From assembly GCA_025093985.1 (NCBI GenBank), contig JACAAK010000014.1:62001-126000 (forward strand): DNA of 64,000 nt, written 5' to 3'. The stretch comes from Calvatia gigantea (taxonomy: Eukaryota; Basidiomycota; Agaricomycetes; Agaricales; Lycoperdaceae). This document shows, in pieces, positions 22,974 through 33,693 of this stretch; position 1 is the first letter of the stretch; each line of letters begins with the position of its first letter. A model generated the notes under the pieces. The model did no database searches. It saw only the letters and a program-made list of their open reading frames with translations, and was not told the origin of the DNA. Made by a program: the position numbers and the translations under genes.

Positions 22974-23817
22974 ATGGCTCTCTGATTTTTGTGCGTTTTG
23001 CGCGAACTGAAAACGTGAACGGCTCAGTCGTATATGTCGAGATCGATGAAGACAAGAAGCTCCAAGAGGCGATCATTTCGAAACGTCCCTGGCTAGGGAC
23101 ACGACCCTACAACACCCAGCTTTGGAAGGTATCCTTTGCTTTGTCTATTGGGAGGTATCCAATGCCAACTGACTGTCTCGTACCAAGCTCCATGAACTCA
23201 TAACTGCGGATGAACTCGGCAGTGGGGTTGTAAATGTACACGATCCTTCGAAGGTTGCCATTTTGATGCAGCCGACTCATCAGCTGCTCGAGTATGGCGT
23301 TTGGGAAAACAAAAAGACTGAAGTTATCATCATACCTTCCAAAGAAGGTTTGTCATTTCTCCGTCTCCTATCTAAGTTTGCCTTTTTATCATCACAGCCA
23401 CCATGTTGTACGCACAGAAACCAGAAGCATCAAACACACAGAAACCAGAAGCACCAGACGCACGGAAACCAAGAGCGGGAAAGATTCTTCTGGGGAACAT
23501 TGGGCCACTCCAGGCTTATATGCGCGGCAAACGTGAGGCAGGTAAGCCCTCACGCGTCCATTTTCCATTGAGCATGGATGCTACGTCTGTTCGGTGCCGG
23601 GAAAGGCCCAGCTTGGAATGCCAAGCACCACGATGATGGGATTGGAGATATCACGTGGTTTCGCACAGGCCCAGATGGGAAGCAACAGATGATGGGTGGT
23701 GTTGATGCTGTGCTACCGAACGAAATCTCAATCTACAACTGGCCAAAGTTCGATAGAGCGGAGGAGGGCAACAAAAAGTCGAAGAAGCGAGATATTCCGA
23801 AGTCCGACATGAACTAA
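22974..23817 (+). pseudogene. Crinkler-like gene, copy with broken N-terminus
   Basis: Same gene as 28056-28806. The start region has an in-frame stop (ATG GCT CTC TGA), one missing G a few bases later and a 9 bp deletion near 23055, so the Crinkler-type N-terminal domain cannot be made from this ATG. The later part is better preserved here than in the other copy: an open frame at 23578-23817 encodes a segment with GIGDITWF, QQMMGGVDAVLPNE and a lysine-rich end, closed by a TAA. The two copies have decayed in complementary parts. Confidence 0.65.
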
Positions 23818-23861
23818 CTGCCGTGGCATGGATGACAAAGTGAACATTTGTCTTGCAATTA

Positions 23862-25049
23862 CAGTAAGGGACAAAACCCTTCCAATGATTTTGACTTTTT
23901 CATGAAATCTCAAATAACTCAGCAACCAGTAAAGGTATCCACTTCAGAATTTAAATGTAGGTAGTCTTGTATCTTATCTACAAATAGGTATAAACAGCAT
24001 TATGTAATATTAAGTTCCTGTGGTGATATGAATTAATCAACATTATGAGTCCATTGGAAGGGTTTTGTCCCTCTGTCTGAAACTACACAAAATCAGTTCT
24101 CTAGTACTTTGTATAGCCCCCTTTGGCCTGTAAAACAGCCTGAACCCTCCTAGGCATACTCTCTATCAAATTCTGACACACTGATGCAGGAATTTTGCCC
24201 CATTCTATATCTACCCTTTCTCTGAGTTCAGTTATGCTGGAAGGGTAGTTTTCATACTCTTCTAGCCTGTTTTTGACATAAGTCCAGAGCTGTTCAATGG
24301 GATTAAGGTCTGGGGACTGTGGTGGCCACTCCATAACCTTTAAACCACTGTTTTCAAGCCACATTTTTGCTTTTTTGCTTGTGTGTTTAGGGTTATTGTT
24401 CTGTTGGAAAAGGACTTGCCACTTCTTCTTCCTGTATTTCTTGAGACTTTGGTAAAGTTTGTCATCCAAAATGCAAACATAAAGGTCACCATCCATGGTA
24501 CCTTCAATGTGGTGTATATGGCCAGGCCCCTGCCATAGCATGCACCCCCATATCATGCAAGAACCTCCTCCAAACTTGACAGTTCCATTCACCAGCCTGT
24601 CACTAAGCCCCTCTCCTGCTGTTTTCTACACCCAATGCCTTCCATCTGACCCCATCCAATTGATTTTAGCCTCATCTGTCCAAACTACCTGCTTCCAGTC
24701 CTCCACAGTCCAGTTTGCATATGTTTTTGCAAACACCAGCCTCTTCTGCTTGTGAACCCTAGTGAGTAAAGGCCGTTTTCTCTTCACTACAGCCTTCATC
24801 CCTGTCCTTTTGAGTGTCCTTCAAATTGTTTTGGATGAAACAGGTTGGTTGGTAACATTTTGGAGGGCCTTTGTGACCTGAGAGGCATTATCGGCCTTGC
24901 AAGAGGTGAGAAGTTGAATGGCATATTTGGTATCAGAGGGGGAAAGCTTGCTTGGATGGCCACCAGTGGATTTGGAAATTGTTGGCCTATGTTTAGAGCG
25001 AACTCTAGAGATAGTACTGAGGGAATAACCAGTAGTGGAAGCAATTTGG
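23862..25049 (-). mobile_element. Decayed Tc1/mariner element with DDE transposase
   Basis: The minus strand encodes a transposase: a helix-turn-helix region (YSLSTISRVRSKHRP, GGHPSKLSP) at about 24820-25049, then a DDE core with VVWTDEAKINWMGSDG, WGCMLWQGPGH, FQQNNNPKHTS and WPPQSPDLNPIEQLW, ending at a stop near 24101. It is dead in three ways: TGA after VSSKTI, TAG after GRHWV (usually W), and Asn where the second catalytic Asp is expected (QNNNPKHTS for the usual QDNDPKHTS). The left terminus starts CAGTAAGGGACAAAACCC next to a TA. The right terminus is missing, replaced at 25050 by a second copy of the flanking segment. All three lesions can be explained by C:G to T:A transitions. Confidence 0.85.
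23867..24072. repeat. Subterminal inverted repeat of the Tc1/mariner element
   Basis: The 21 bp at 23867-23887 (starting agggacaaaaccctt) are the exact reverse complement of 24052-24072. Such paired inverted repeats inside one terminus are known in some Tc1/mariner families, where they bind transposase. Confidence 0.7.
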
Positions 25050-25280
25050 GTATCACGTGGTTTTGCACAGGCACAGGCCCAGATGGGAAGCAGCAGAATC
25101 GATGATGGGCGGTGTTGACACTGTGATACCGAACGGAGTCTCAATCTACAACTGGCCAAAGTTCGATAGAGCGGAGGAGAGCAATAAAAAGTCGAAGAAG
25201 CGAGATACTTCGAGGTCTGACTTGAATTAACTGCTGTTGCATGGATGACCAAGTGAACGTTTGTCTTGCAATTATGATGG
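25050..25280. repeat. Duplicated Crinkler 3' segment flanking the transposon remnant
   Basis: This stretch, starting tcacgtggttttgcacagg, is a diverged copy (by eye about 90 percent) of 23650-23861 and is nearly identical to 28746-28976. It preserves the empty site gcaattatgatgg where the other copy carries the transposon after gcaatta. Confidence 0.75.
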
Positions 25281-25479
25281 TCAATATGATACACAGGTGG
25301 GCTATCAGGAGGTGACTGTAACTAGGAGGTTTTTTGGAATGTGGTGCAGGTGGTCTCTGGAGCAAGGACTTGTGGTCATTCTTTCTTGTAATTTGTCAAA
25401 AGATTCCGGGGGGGGGTTGCCTACGAATGTGTATATACATAGGAAATCGGACATAATTCGCAATTTAAGGAAATCCCAG

Positions 25480-26989
25480 CATGCGGATTCACATCCGTCC
25501 CAAGCACCCTTCATACTGTCCAGCCACAACCCTCACCTTCCCGTGTCCATGTACTTGTATACGCACTTCGTATTCCCAGTATCTGTCGGGCTGACAACAC
25601 CCGTATTCGACAAGGCGCAGGGAAGGAGGAAGACGCACTCGCAATGCGGAGGTGATTGATCGGGACACCAGTGACAGATTTCTGGTGTTCAGGATAGGCG
25701 CGAGACGTGCCATCAGGTGACATGACGGCTGCTGGCGCGGGCACCAATACGGGGAGGGGCGACTTCACGTTTGAAGGTAGGGATGCCAACGAGGTCGATG
25801 CCTCTCATTGGGGGATAAGAGGGAGGGGAATGAGGGCGGAAGAATTCCTCGCCTTAACCTGCACAGGTCACTGAGAAAAGCCCAATTGACTCCTTTGGGG
25901 AAGCGAGTTGAGGGGGATACGTACTGTGGAGGCGAAGAGAAGTGAATAACCTTCCACTTCTCTCCTTTTGTGCGAGGGAAGCATTTAACGTATTAAATGT
26001 GCGACAACATATGTGGATGTACTCAGCAGTGAGCGTGGGTGGACGTGAGTTTGTCCCCGGCCGAGAGCGCCCCGTTCAATTCTAGGAGCATCATTACCAG
26101 AATTCTATCACCGGGGTTCAAACCAGAGGAGGTGAAGAAAAAACAAGAGGAGCACGGCCCTCGCGGAAGGACGACATCCGATCGGATGGCCTGGTATCAG
26201 CCGCAAACGAGACCTGTAACCGCCTCACATTACCAACAGATGACACCCTCGAAATAGGTACGCCACTGCTCACAAGCTCAGCTGGGTTGCGCAGTCCCAT
26301 GCCAACACATATTTGTGTCAGTTGCCAGTGCCCACGCCGAAGAACAACTGTTCCGGCATCATCCGCCGTGAATAAGGCAGAGCGAGTACCACCAAAGCAA
26401 TGAAATCATGAGCGGTTCCAGGAGGTGGAGGATTACGGATATAATCAGCAACCAGGACAATGGGAGGCTTCCAATAAGTCAGGACAGTAAAATGAGGTAT
26501 ATAGACGACAACGTTCGTGAGTTTGCTCCCTCACCCGCCCTCTTGTGTCGTCCACCTGACGCACAGCACTCCTGATACGTACGATAGCAAGAAGAGGATG
26601 GAGGATGTCGGCCGCGTTTCTTAGGCTGGAGGATATGTCATAACTGGTTCGAGCGGCACCTTACCGCCGTACCATGTTGGTAGCCTGGCAGGACTCTACA
26701 GAGGTATCAGAAGCGGCATGGGCAGGACCAGAATTGGGTTTGATACAGGTAGCGGTGAGACGGGACCGGCGGGAGTTCAGGAGGAAACAATGGCTTGAGG
26801 ATTATATCAAGGGGTTTCAAAGAGTCAATGGTCTACTTTATGCCGGAGCTTTGTAAAAGCTGCCAGTCAAACGATCTCCATTCATTGGCTATCCAATAGA
26901 CCCGAACGGAAAGGGTTCACTGATATTGTGGTTACAGGATGTGAAATGCGGGCGTCCGAGTGGCTGACGGAGTAGTTGGTAAAACTCAT
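25480..26989 (-). pseudogene. Decayed paralogue of the 36.6-38.4 kb membrane protein, copy A
   Basis: Translated pieces on the minus strand align with the gene at 36599-38427: PAAVMSPDGTSRAYPEHQKSV against PAAVMSPDDMLRAYAERKKSV, GLRNPAELVSSG against GLRNPAGLLGTG, and QVSFAADTRPSDR against RVSFATDTRPSME. The pieces are in different frames, separated by stops, and the transmembrane region is eroded. The ATG-equivalent is at 26989. It is clearly a pseudogene in the same orientation as its intact relative. Confidence 0.8.
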
Positions 26990-28055
26990 GTTGAAAACAG
27001 AACGAGCGAAAGGGTTATAGAAAGGGAACGGCACTAGTGGTCTGAGGCTTCAAGAGGCCTTGAGGGTTCAAACAACAAGCTGGGAGGAAGGTCACAACAA
27101 TGTCATCCGTAACATGTACCATATGTAATGATGTTGACCACGGACAACGTAATTCATCTTTACGGAACAGATGCCCGGGTAGACTCCGCCCATCACAAAG
27201 CAAATTTCCGTTCTCCTCACCACCTTCCCAAGACCGCAGCAACCGTGGCTGCGCCTGCCGTCCTTCACTAATCTAACCTATCATTTCTCTCTCAGAACCC
27301 AAAGTTGTCCTTGAAGTATTCAATATACGTCTGGCCCGCTCTCTCATCCCGAGCCGTTCTAACGATTCGCTGGCTCCAAGATTTGCTCATGGTTTGTCGT
27401 GTTAACGCAAATTCTTCAGCCTGGTGAACTTGGTCCGGGGGCAGTTTTTCCACCCTTCATACGTAGTGTGGGTGATTGGTGATGTCCATAGTCTACTCCG
27501 CAAGACAGACGTCTGTTTCTCTTAAGCTTAAGCCTTACATCACTCAGTAGTTGGCGACGGACTGGACAGTGCGGCGAGTCGCCCCAAAACCCGATACCGC
27601 CCCCTTCAAATCTCGCTTTGACGTCCTTTCAAGTGAGAGAAGAACTGTTGGTGGTAACGAATCTCATGCAAGACATCATTAGGTATTGTCTCCAAGGGTC
27701 AATGCAGAGGTGGGGGTTGGCTACGGCCGTTTCAGCCAAATCATTTGGCGGTAATAATTCAACTTAAAGACGGATGTCTCCCTTCCTGCCCTGAGTAAAC
27801 AAATACTGTGGTCTGTGTTGATAAGGAAAACGAGTGCGAGTTTAAAAGCTGTTAACAAGGACAAAGAACCAAGCACAAGAGAAACCTAGTAAGGGACAAC
27901 GTTTATGAGAGGGCGCGGGGCTCCTTCTCAGCACAACCAGAGAGGGACAAGATTCCCACGGGGAGTGGTGGTTACAAGTGAAGAAGCATCGCAACAGCCC
28001 AGCTTTAATATTTGAACGCTCTCTCTTTAATTTGCATTCATTACAACCTCTCTGG

Positions 28056-28806
28056 ATGGCTCTCGGATTTTTGTGCGTTTTGGCGCGAACTGAAAACGTG
28101 AACGGCTCAGTCGTATATGTCGAGATCGATGAAGACAAGATAGTGGCAGAGCTCCAAGAGGCGATCATTTCGAAACGTCCCTGGCTGGGAACACAACCCT
28201 ACAACATCCAGCTTTGGAAGGTATCCTTTGCTTTGTTTATTGGGAGGTATCCAATGCCAACTGACTGTCTCGTACCAAGCTCCATGAACTCATAACTGCG
28301 GATGAACTCGGCAGTGGGGTTGTAAATGTACACGATCCTTCGAAGGTTGCCATTTTGATGCAGCCGACTCATCAGCTGCTCGAGTATGGCGTTTGGGAAA
28401 ACAAAAAGACTGAAGTTATCATCATACCTTCCAAAGAAGGTTTGTCATTTCTCCGTCTCCTATCTTAGTTTGCCTTTTTATCATCGCAGCCACCATGTTG
28501 TACGCACAGAAACCAGAAGCATCAAACACACAGAAATCAGAAGCACCAGACGCACGGAAACCAAGAGCGGGAAAGATTCTTCTGGGGGGCATTGGGCCAC
28601 TCCAGGCTTATATGCGCGGCAAACGTGAGGCAGGTAAGCCCTCACGCGTCCATTTTCCATTGAGCATGGATGCTCGCGTCTGTTCGGTGCCGGGAAAGGT
28701 CCACCTTGTAATGCCAGGCACCACGATAATGGGATTGGAGACATCACGTGGTTTTGCACAGGCACAGGCCCAGATGGGAAGCAGCAGAATCGATGATGGG
28801 CGGTGT
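28056..28806 (+). CDS. Crinkler-like (CRN-type N-terminal domain) protein, N-terminus intact
   Basis: Exons 28056-28220, 28280-28439 and 28490-28633 join in phase. The N-terminus MALGFLCVLARTENVNGS, then VYVEIDEDKIVAELQEAI, IQLWKV, LHELITADELG and a final TEVIIIPSKE strand has the shape of the ubiquitin-like Crinkler N-terminal domain found in oomycete and fungal CRN proteins (header strand, DxD-K helix, LWKV, closing I-I-V strand). A Lys/Glu/Ala-rich linker follows (QKPEASNTQKSEAPDAR). The downstream part is uncertain: the frame can run to a stop at 28806, but the segment conserved in the other copy (GIGDITWF) is frameshifted here. CRN proteins occur in several fungi as putative effectors or conflict proteins; function here is unknown. 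Confidence 0.55.
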
Positions 28807-29179
28807 TGACACTGTGATACCGAACGGAGTCTCAATCTACAACTGGCCAAAGTTCGATAGAGCGGAGGAGAGCAATAAAAAGTCGAAGAAGCGAGATACT
28901 TCGAGGTCTGACTTGAATTAACTGCTGTTGCATGGATGACCAAGTGAACGTTTGTCTTGCAATTATGATGGTCAATATGATACACAGGTGGGCTATCAGG
29001 AGGTGACTGTAACTAGGAGGTTTTTTGGAATGTGATGCGGGTGGTCTCCAGAGCAAGGACGTGGTCATTCTTTTTTGTAGTTTGTCAAAAAATCGCGGGG
29101 GGGTTGCCTACGAATGTGTATACACATAGGAAATAGGACATAACTTTTTGCAATTTAAGGAAATCCCAGCATGCGGATT

Positions 29180-30683
29180 CACATCCGTCTCAACCAACCC
29201 TTCATGCTGTCCAACCACAACCCTCATCTTCCCGTGTCCATGTACTTGTATACGCACTTCATATTCCCAGTATCTGTCGGGTTGACAACACCCGTATTCG
29301 ACAAGGCGCAGGGAAGGAGGAAGACGCACTTGCAATGTGAAGAAGGTGATTGATCGGGATACTAGTGACGGATTTCTCGTGTTCAGGATAGGCGCGAGAT
29401 GTGCCATAAGGTTACATGACAGCTGCTGGCGCGGGCACCAATACGGGGAGGGGCGACCTCACGTTTGAAGGTAGGGATGCCAACGAGGTCGATGCCTCTC
29501 ATTGGGGGATAAGAGGGAGGAGAATGAGGGCGGAAGAATTCCTCGCCTTAACCTGCACAGGTCACTGAGAAAAGCCCAATTGACTCCTTTGGGGAAGCGA
29601 GTTGAGGGGGATACATACTGTGGAGGCGAAGAGAAGTGAATAACCTTCCATTTCTCTCCTTTTGTGCGAGGGAAGCATTTAACGTATTAAATGTGCGACA
29701 ACATATGTGGATGTACTCAGCAGTGAGCGTGGGTGGACGTGAGTTTGTCCCCGGCAGAGAGCGCCCCGTTCAATTCTAGGAGCATCATTACCAGAATTCT
29801 ATCACCGGGGTTCAAACCAGAGGAGGCGAAGAAAAAACAAGAGGAGCACGGCCCTCGCGGAAGGACGACATCCGATCGGATGGCCTGGTATCAGCCGCAA
29901 ACGAGACCTGTAACCGCCTCACATTACCAACAGATGACACCCTCGAAATAGGTACGCCACTGCTCACAAGCTCAGCTGGGTTGCGCAGTCCCATGCCAAC
30001 ACATATTTGTGTCAGTTGCCAGTGCCCACGCCGAAGAACAACTGTTCCGGCATCATCCGCCGTGAATAAGGCAGAGCGAGTACCACCAAAGCAATGCAAT
30101 CATGAGCGGTTCCAGGAGGTGGAGGATTACGGATATAATCAGCAACCAGGACAATGGGAGGCTTCCAATAAGTCAGGACAGTAAAATGAGGTATATAGAC
30201 GACAACGTTCGTGAGTTTGCTCCCTCACCCGCCCTCTTGTGTCGTCCACCTGACGCACAGCACTCCTGATACGTACGATAGCAAGAAGAGGATGGAGGAT
30301 GTCGGCCGCGTTTCTTGGGCTGGAGGATATGTCATAACTGGTTCGAGCGGCACCTTACCGCCGTACCATGTTGGTAGCCTGGCAGGACTCTACAGAGGTA
30401 TCAGAAGCGGCATGGGCAGGACCAGAATTGGGTTTGATACAGGTAGCGGTGAGACGGGACCGGCGGGAGTTCAGGAGGAAACAATGGCTTGAGGATTATA
30501 TCAAGGGGTTTCAAAGAGTCAATGGTCTACTTTATGCCGGAGCTTTGTAAAAGCTGCCAGTCAAACGATCTCCATTCATTGGCTATCCAATAGACCCGAA
30601 CGGAAAGGGTTCACTGATATTGTGGTTACAGGATGTGAAATGCGGGCGTCCGAGTGGCTGACGGAGTAGTTGGTAAAACTCAT
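29180..30683 (-). pseudogene. Decayed paralogue of the 36.6-38.4 kb membrane protein, copy B
   Basis: Nearly identical to 25480-26989 and decayed in the same places, so the decay precedes the duplication. The N-terminal ATG-equivalent is at 30683. The region 29812-30099 encodes GLRNPAELVSSG and QVSFAADTRPSDR, as in copy A. Confidence 0.8.
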
Positions 30684-31247
30684 GTTGAAAACAGAACGAG
30701 CGAAAGGGTTATAGAAAGGGAACGGCACTAGTGGCCTGAGGCTTCAAGAGGCCTTGAGGGTTCAAACAACAAGCTGGGAGGAAGGTCACAACAATGTCAT
30801 CCGTAACATGTACCATATGTAATGATGTTGACCACGGACAACGTAATTCATCTTTACGGAACAGATGCCCGGGTAGACTCCGCCCATCACAAAGCAAGTT
30901 TCCGTTCTCCTCACCACCTTCCCAAGACCGCAGCAACCGTGGCTGCGCCTGCCGTCCTTCACTAATCTAACCTATCATTTCTCTCTCAGAACCCAAAGTT
31001 GTCCTTGAAGTATTCAATATACGTCTGGCCCGCTCTCTCATCCCGAGCCGTTCTAACGATTCGCTGGCTCCAAGATTTGCTCATGGTTTGTCGTGTTAAC
31101 GCAAATTCTTCAGCCTGGTGAACTTGGTCCGGGGGCAGTTTTTCCACCCTTCATACGTAGTGTGGGTGATTGGTGATGTCCATAGTCTACTCCGCAAGAC
31201 AGACGTCTGTTTCTCTTAAGCTTAAGCCTTACATCACTCAGTAGTTG

Positions 31248-32173
31248 TCAGTTTTGGCAACGAAACCAGATACTGGACTGTCGATACATTCATCCCGAGC
31301 TACATTGTCCAAGTCCAGAATTTGTCGCTCGTATCATTCTCTCTCTCCTCCTTTAATCCACTGCCGGCGGTGTTTCACCACTTCCTATGTTAAAGGAATG
31401 CTCAACTCTCCCTCAGCGTCCACTTTGGCTTGTTCTCGCCTTCCAAGTCTGAGGCAGCTATCTCAATGAGGGTGCTCAATTGGGACCCAGGACCATCCCC
31501 CAGTCCAGACTACTGACCACTCCACTGCCAATCAGTACCTCTGCCCTCAAAACAATCTCGTTAATCCCTCTCCGGCCTCCCTTCTTGTCATCTCGTTCTT
31601 GCGGCAAATCAACGAGCCTCCCACTTCTTTCCCCACTACGTCAAGCTTTATTCACTACTGCTTGGGAACAAGCCTCGAACCCCCACAACTTAAACCTAAC
31701 TTTGACCCATGAACTTCACGACGAATTTCCATCTCTGAGGAGTCCAAGAACCTGTTCATAACGATCTCTTTGTCGGTGAGTAAGAACCTTCAGGAGCTGC
31801 TCCAATCGAATTTCCGCCCGCCCCGGATCAACCACTGCGACTAGTGTAAAGCACAATTTGTCAGATAGTTGACTTCCCTTAACCATCCCCGCTAACGCCG
31901 ATACCTTCAAACGTTAAAGCCCAAATTATAGCCTCTCTTCCGCTCTTGAATATGCGGCATTCTATCTTCGAGCCTGAAACTCACGTTTTCGTAAGAACAT
32001 ACGATCTCCACTAGTGGATACCAAGCTTCCGTTATCAGTTTGAACACATTTCTGGTATTCGTGTATTTCCTCGAGTGCTTGAGTTTAGATCACCCATGAA
32101 TGATGGCAAGGACAGATCAACAATTCAGTCTCAAGTACAGTACACTAATTCTTGCTACAGCTCTTTATTCCCA
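31248..32173. other. Intergenic, no gene recognised
   Basis: Between the end of duplication III and the 3' end of the glutathione S-transferase gene. Several open frames of 60-90 codons exist but none has recognisable content. Confidence 0.4.
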
Positions 32174-32995
32174 CTAAGCATTGTCAAATCCATTCTTCAC
32201 TTTTTGCCAGGATGGACGACTGGACAGTTCGTTGAGCCACTTCGCTACGTTAGGCCTCTCTTGAAAAAGATTCACTCCACACAGAGGAAGAGTACTTCCG
32301 CTAGGAATGTGATAGAAAATCCGCAAGAGTGAGTTCCTAGTCCAAGAAATGGTCAATGATCGTGCTGACAGAGGGTCCATTCAACGACAGGGTAATGAGC
32401 ACATCACCAGCAATGTATTTCTGTTTTGACAGAATCTCTTCGTAGACGTCGAGCTTTGCAGCGATCTTGTCTGCCGACTGTTTCACCTTCTCAGGATCAG
32501 GGTCTCTTCCAGTAATAGATCTGGAAGCCGGTGTGGTCAGGGAATATTGTTAAAACGCATATCTACCACTCACTTTTTGACTAAAGTTTCGAAGATGATG
32601 GTTAAAGCGGGAGGATCAATGCCGCAGGTTTCAGTGAAAATGGCTCGATCGAGGAGGGCACGTTTCTTTGGATCAGAGGGGATGAGCTTGGTTCCCTGGT
32701 TGGGGTACGTTTCCTCAAGGTAGCGACAGATAGCGCGAGATTCATACAAAATGAAACCATCGTCATCCTTAAAATAAACCAGCATATCTCAGGAAAGAGA
32801 TCAAGAGGTGAATTTCAAGCTTACGATGCAGGGAACCTGCCCAAATGGATTCTTGGCTAGATATTCAGGCTTCCTATGTTCGCGGGTAAAGAGATCAACG
32901 CTGATGAATTCGAAAGGGATCTGTTTCTCATGGAGGATGGTGGCTACGAGTTTGGAAGGGGGCGAAATACTATGACCGTATAACTTGAGAACCAT
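32174..32995 (-). CDS. Glutathione S-transferase, one apparent frameshift
   Basis: Exons 32825-32995, 32574-32767, 32403-32520 and 32174-32336, all GT-AG with matching phases. MVLKLYGHSISPPSKLVAT with NPFGQVPCI, then LYESRAICRYLEETYP, is the thioredoxin-fold GSH site (the ESRAI motif binds the gamma-glutamyl group). SITGRDPDPEKVKQSADKIAAKLD and ELTLADF, YHIPSGS, RPNVAKWLNELSSRPSW make up the alpha-helical C-terminal domain. The length of about 210 residues suits a phi/GTT-like fungal GST, a cytosolic detoxification enzyme. In the last exon GAT TTT C TAT has one T too many (four-base run at 32316-32319), breaking the frame inside the conserved ADFYHIP block. This could be sequence error or a recent null mutation. 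Confidence 0.8.
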
Positions 32996-33174
32996 GGAGC
33001 TGACAGGGATTGGGAGGGGCTTTGTATGAAGATGAAACAGGATGGGTGGGTATTTGGGACCGCAGCTCACCATTTGGCATTGTTGTAGTTTGATGCCTTT
33101 GCAGGGTCGGTTGGGCACGTTGCCGAGCAAAAGAAATTAAGTTCTTGTGCTGCTTTATGACGGTAGAGGCTAGT

Positions 33175-33693
33175 CACCTGAAACCAATCAGGATTGTTAC
33201 CCATCACAGAAGGTACCCAAAATCCTATTCAAAATATAAAATCGTGGGATATCTCGGAACGCCCCACAAGTTTTATTACAGATATAGATTAGACTTAATA
33301 AATTATTGCAAACTACCGATCCAGGAACCCGATTGAAAAACAATAAGCAGCCATTATTGTGAAAATCTTTTTTTTGTCTCTGCACTGGACACTGATCCTT
33401 GCTCCGTTTTTGAATCTGCTCGGAAATCAGTACCTTGCACCGAGTCTTCCACCAATTCAAAGTTGGGACGGGTATAAGGTTGAGTGGCCCATGAGTGGGC
33501 ACGGGAGTAGGGCACTCAGGTTGGTGGCAAAAACTTCATACTCACCCATATCTGGTATTTTGTTTTTTTTGGCATCTTAGCTTGGGGTACATAATTACTC
33601 ATAATTGCTGCATGAAATTTGTTTCTACTACAGAAGTTTTCCCACCAACCTGGGATGGCATTGATGGGTAACAATCCTGATTGGTTTCAGGTG
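33175..33693. mobile_element. 519 bp element with 32 bp perfect terminal inverted repeats (MITE-like)
   Basis: Positions 33175-33206 (starting cacctgaaaccaatcagg) are the exact reverse complement of 33662-33693. AGT precedes the left end and AGT follows the right end, a possible 3 bp target duplication. The interior has no transposase-like frame. It looks like a non-autonomous DNA transposon; the superfamily cannot be named from this. Confidence 0.7.

Larger units (their letters stand above)
22473..27553. repeat. Tandem duplication III, unit 1 (about 5.1 kb)
   Basis: Matches 27554-31247 in direct orientation except for about 1.4 kb (about 23650-25050) present only here, made of a diverged Crinkler 3' segment and a Tc1/mariner remnant. 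The left edge is at cgacggactgga within the NACHT remnant; the right edge is at cactcagtagttg. Confidence 0.9.
27554..31247. repeat. Tandem duplication III, unit 2 (about 3.7 kb)
   Basis: Second copy of 22473-27553 without the 1.4 kb transposon-bearing insertion. It starts directly where unit 1 ends. Confidence 0.9.
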
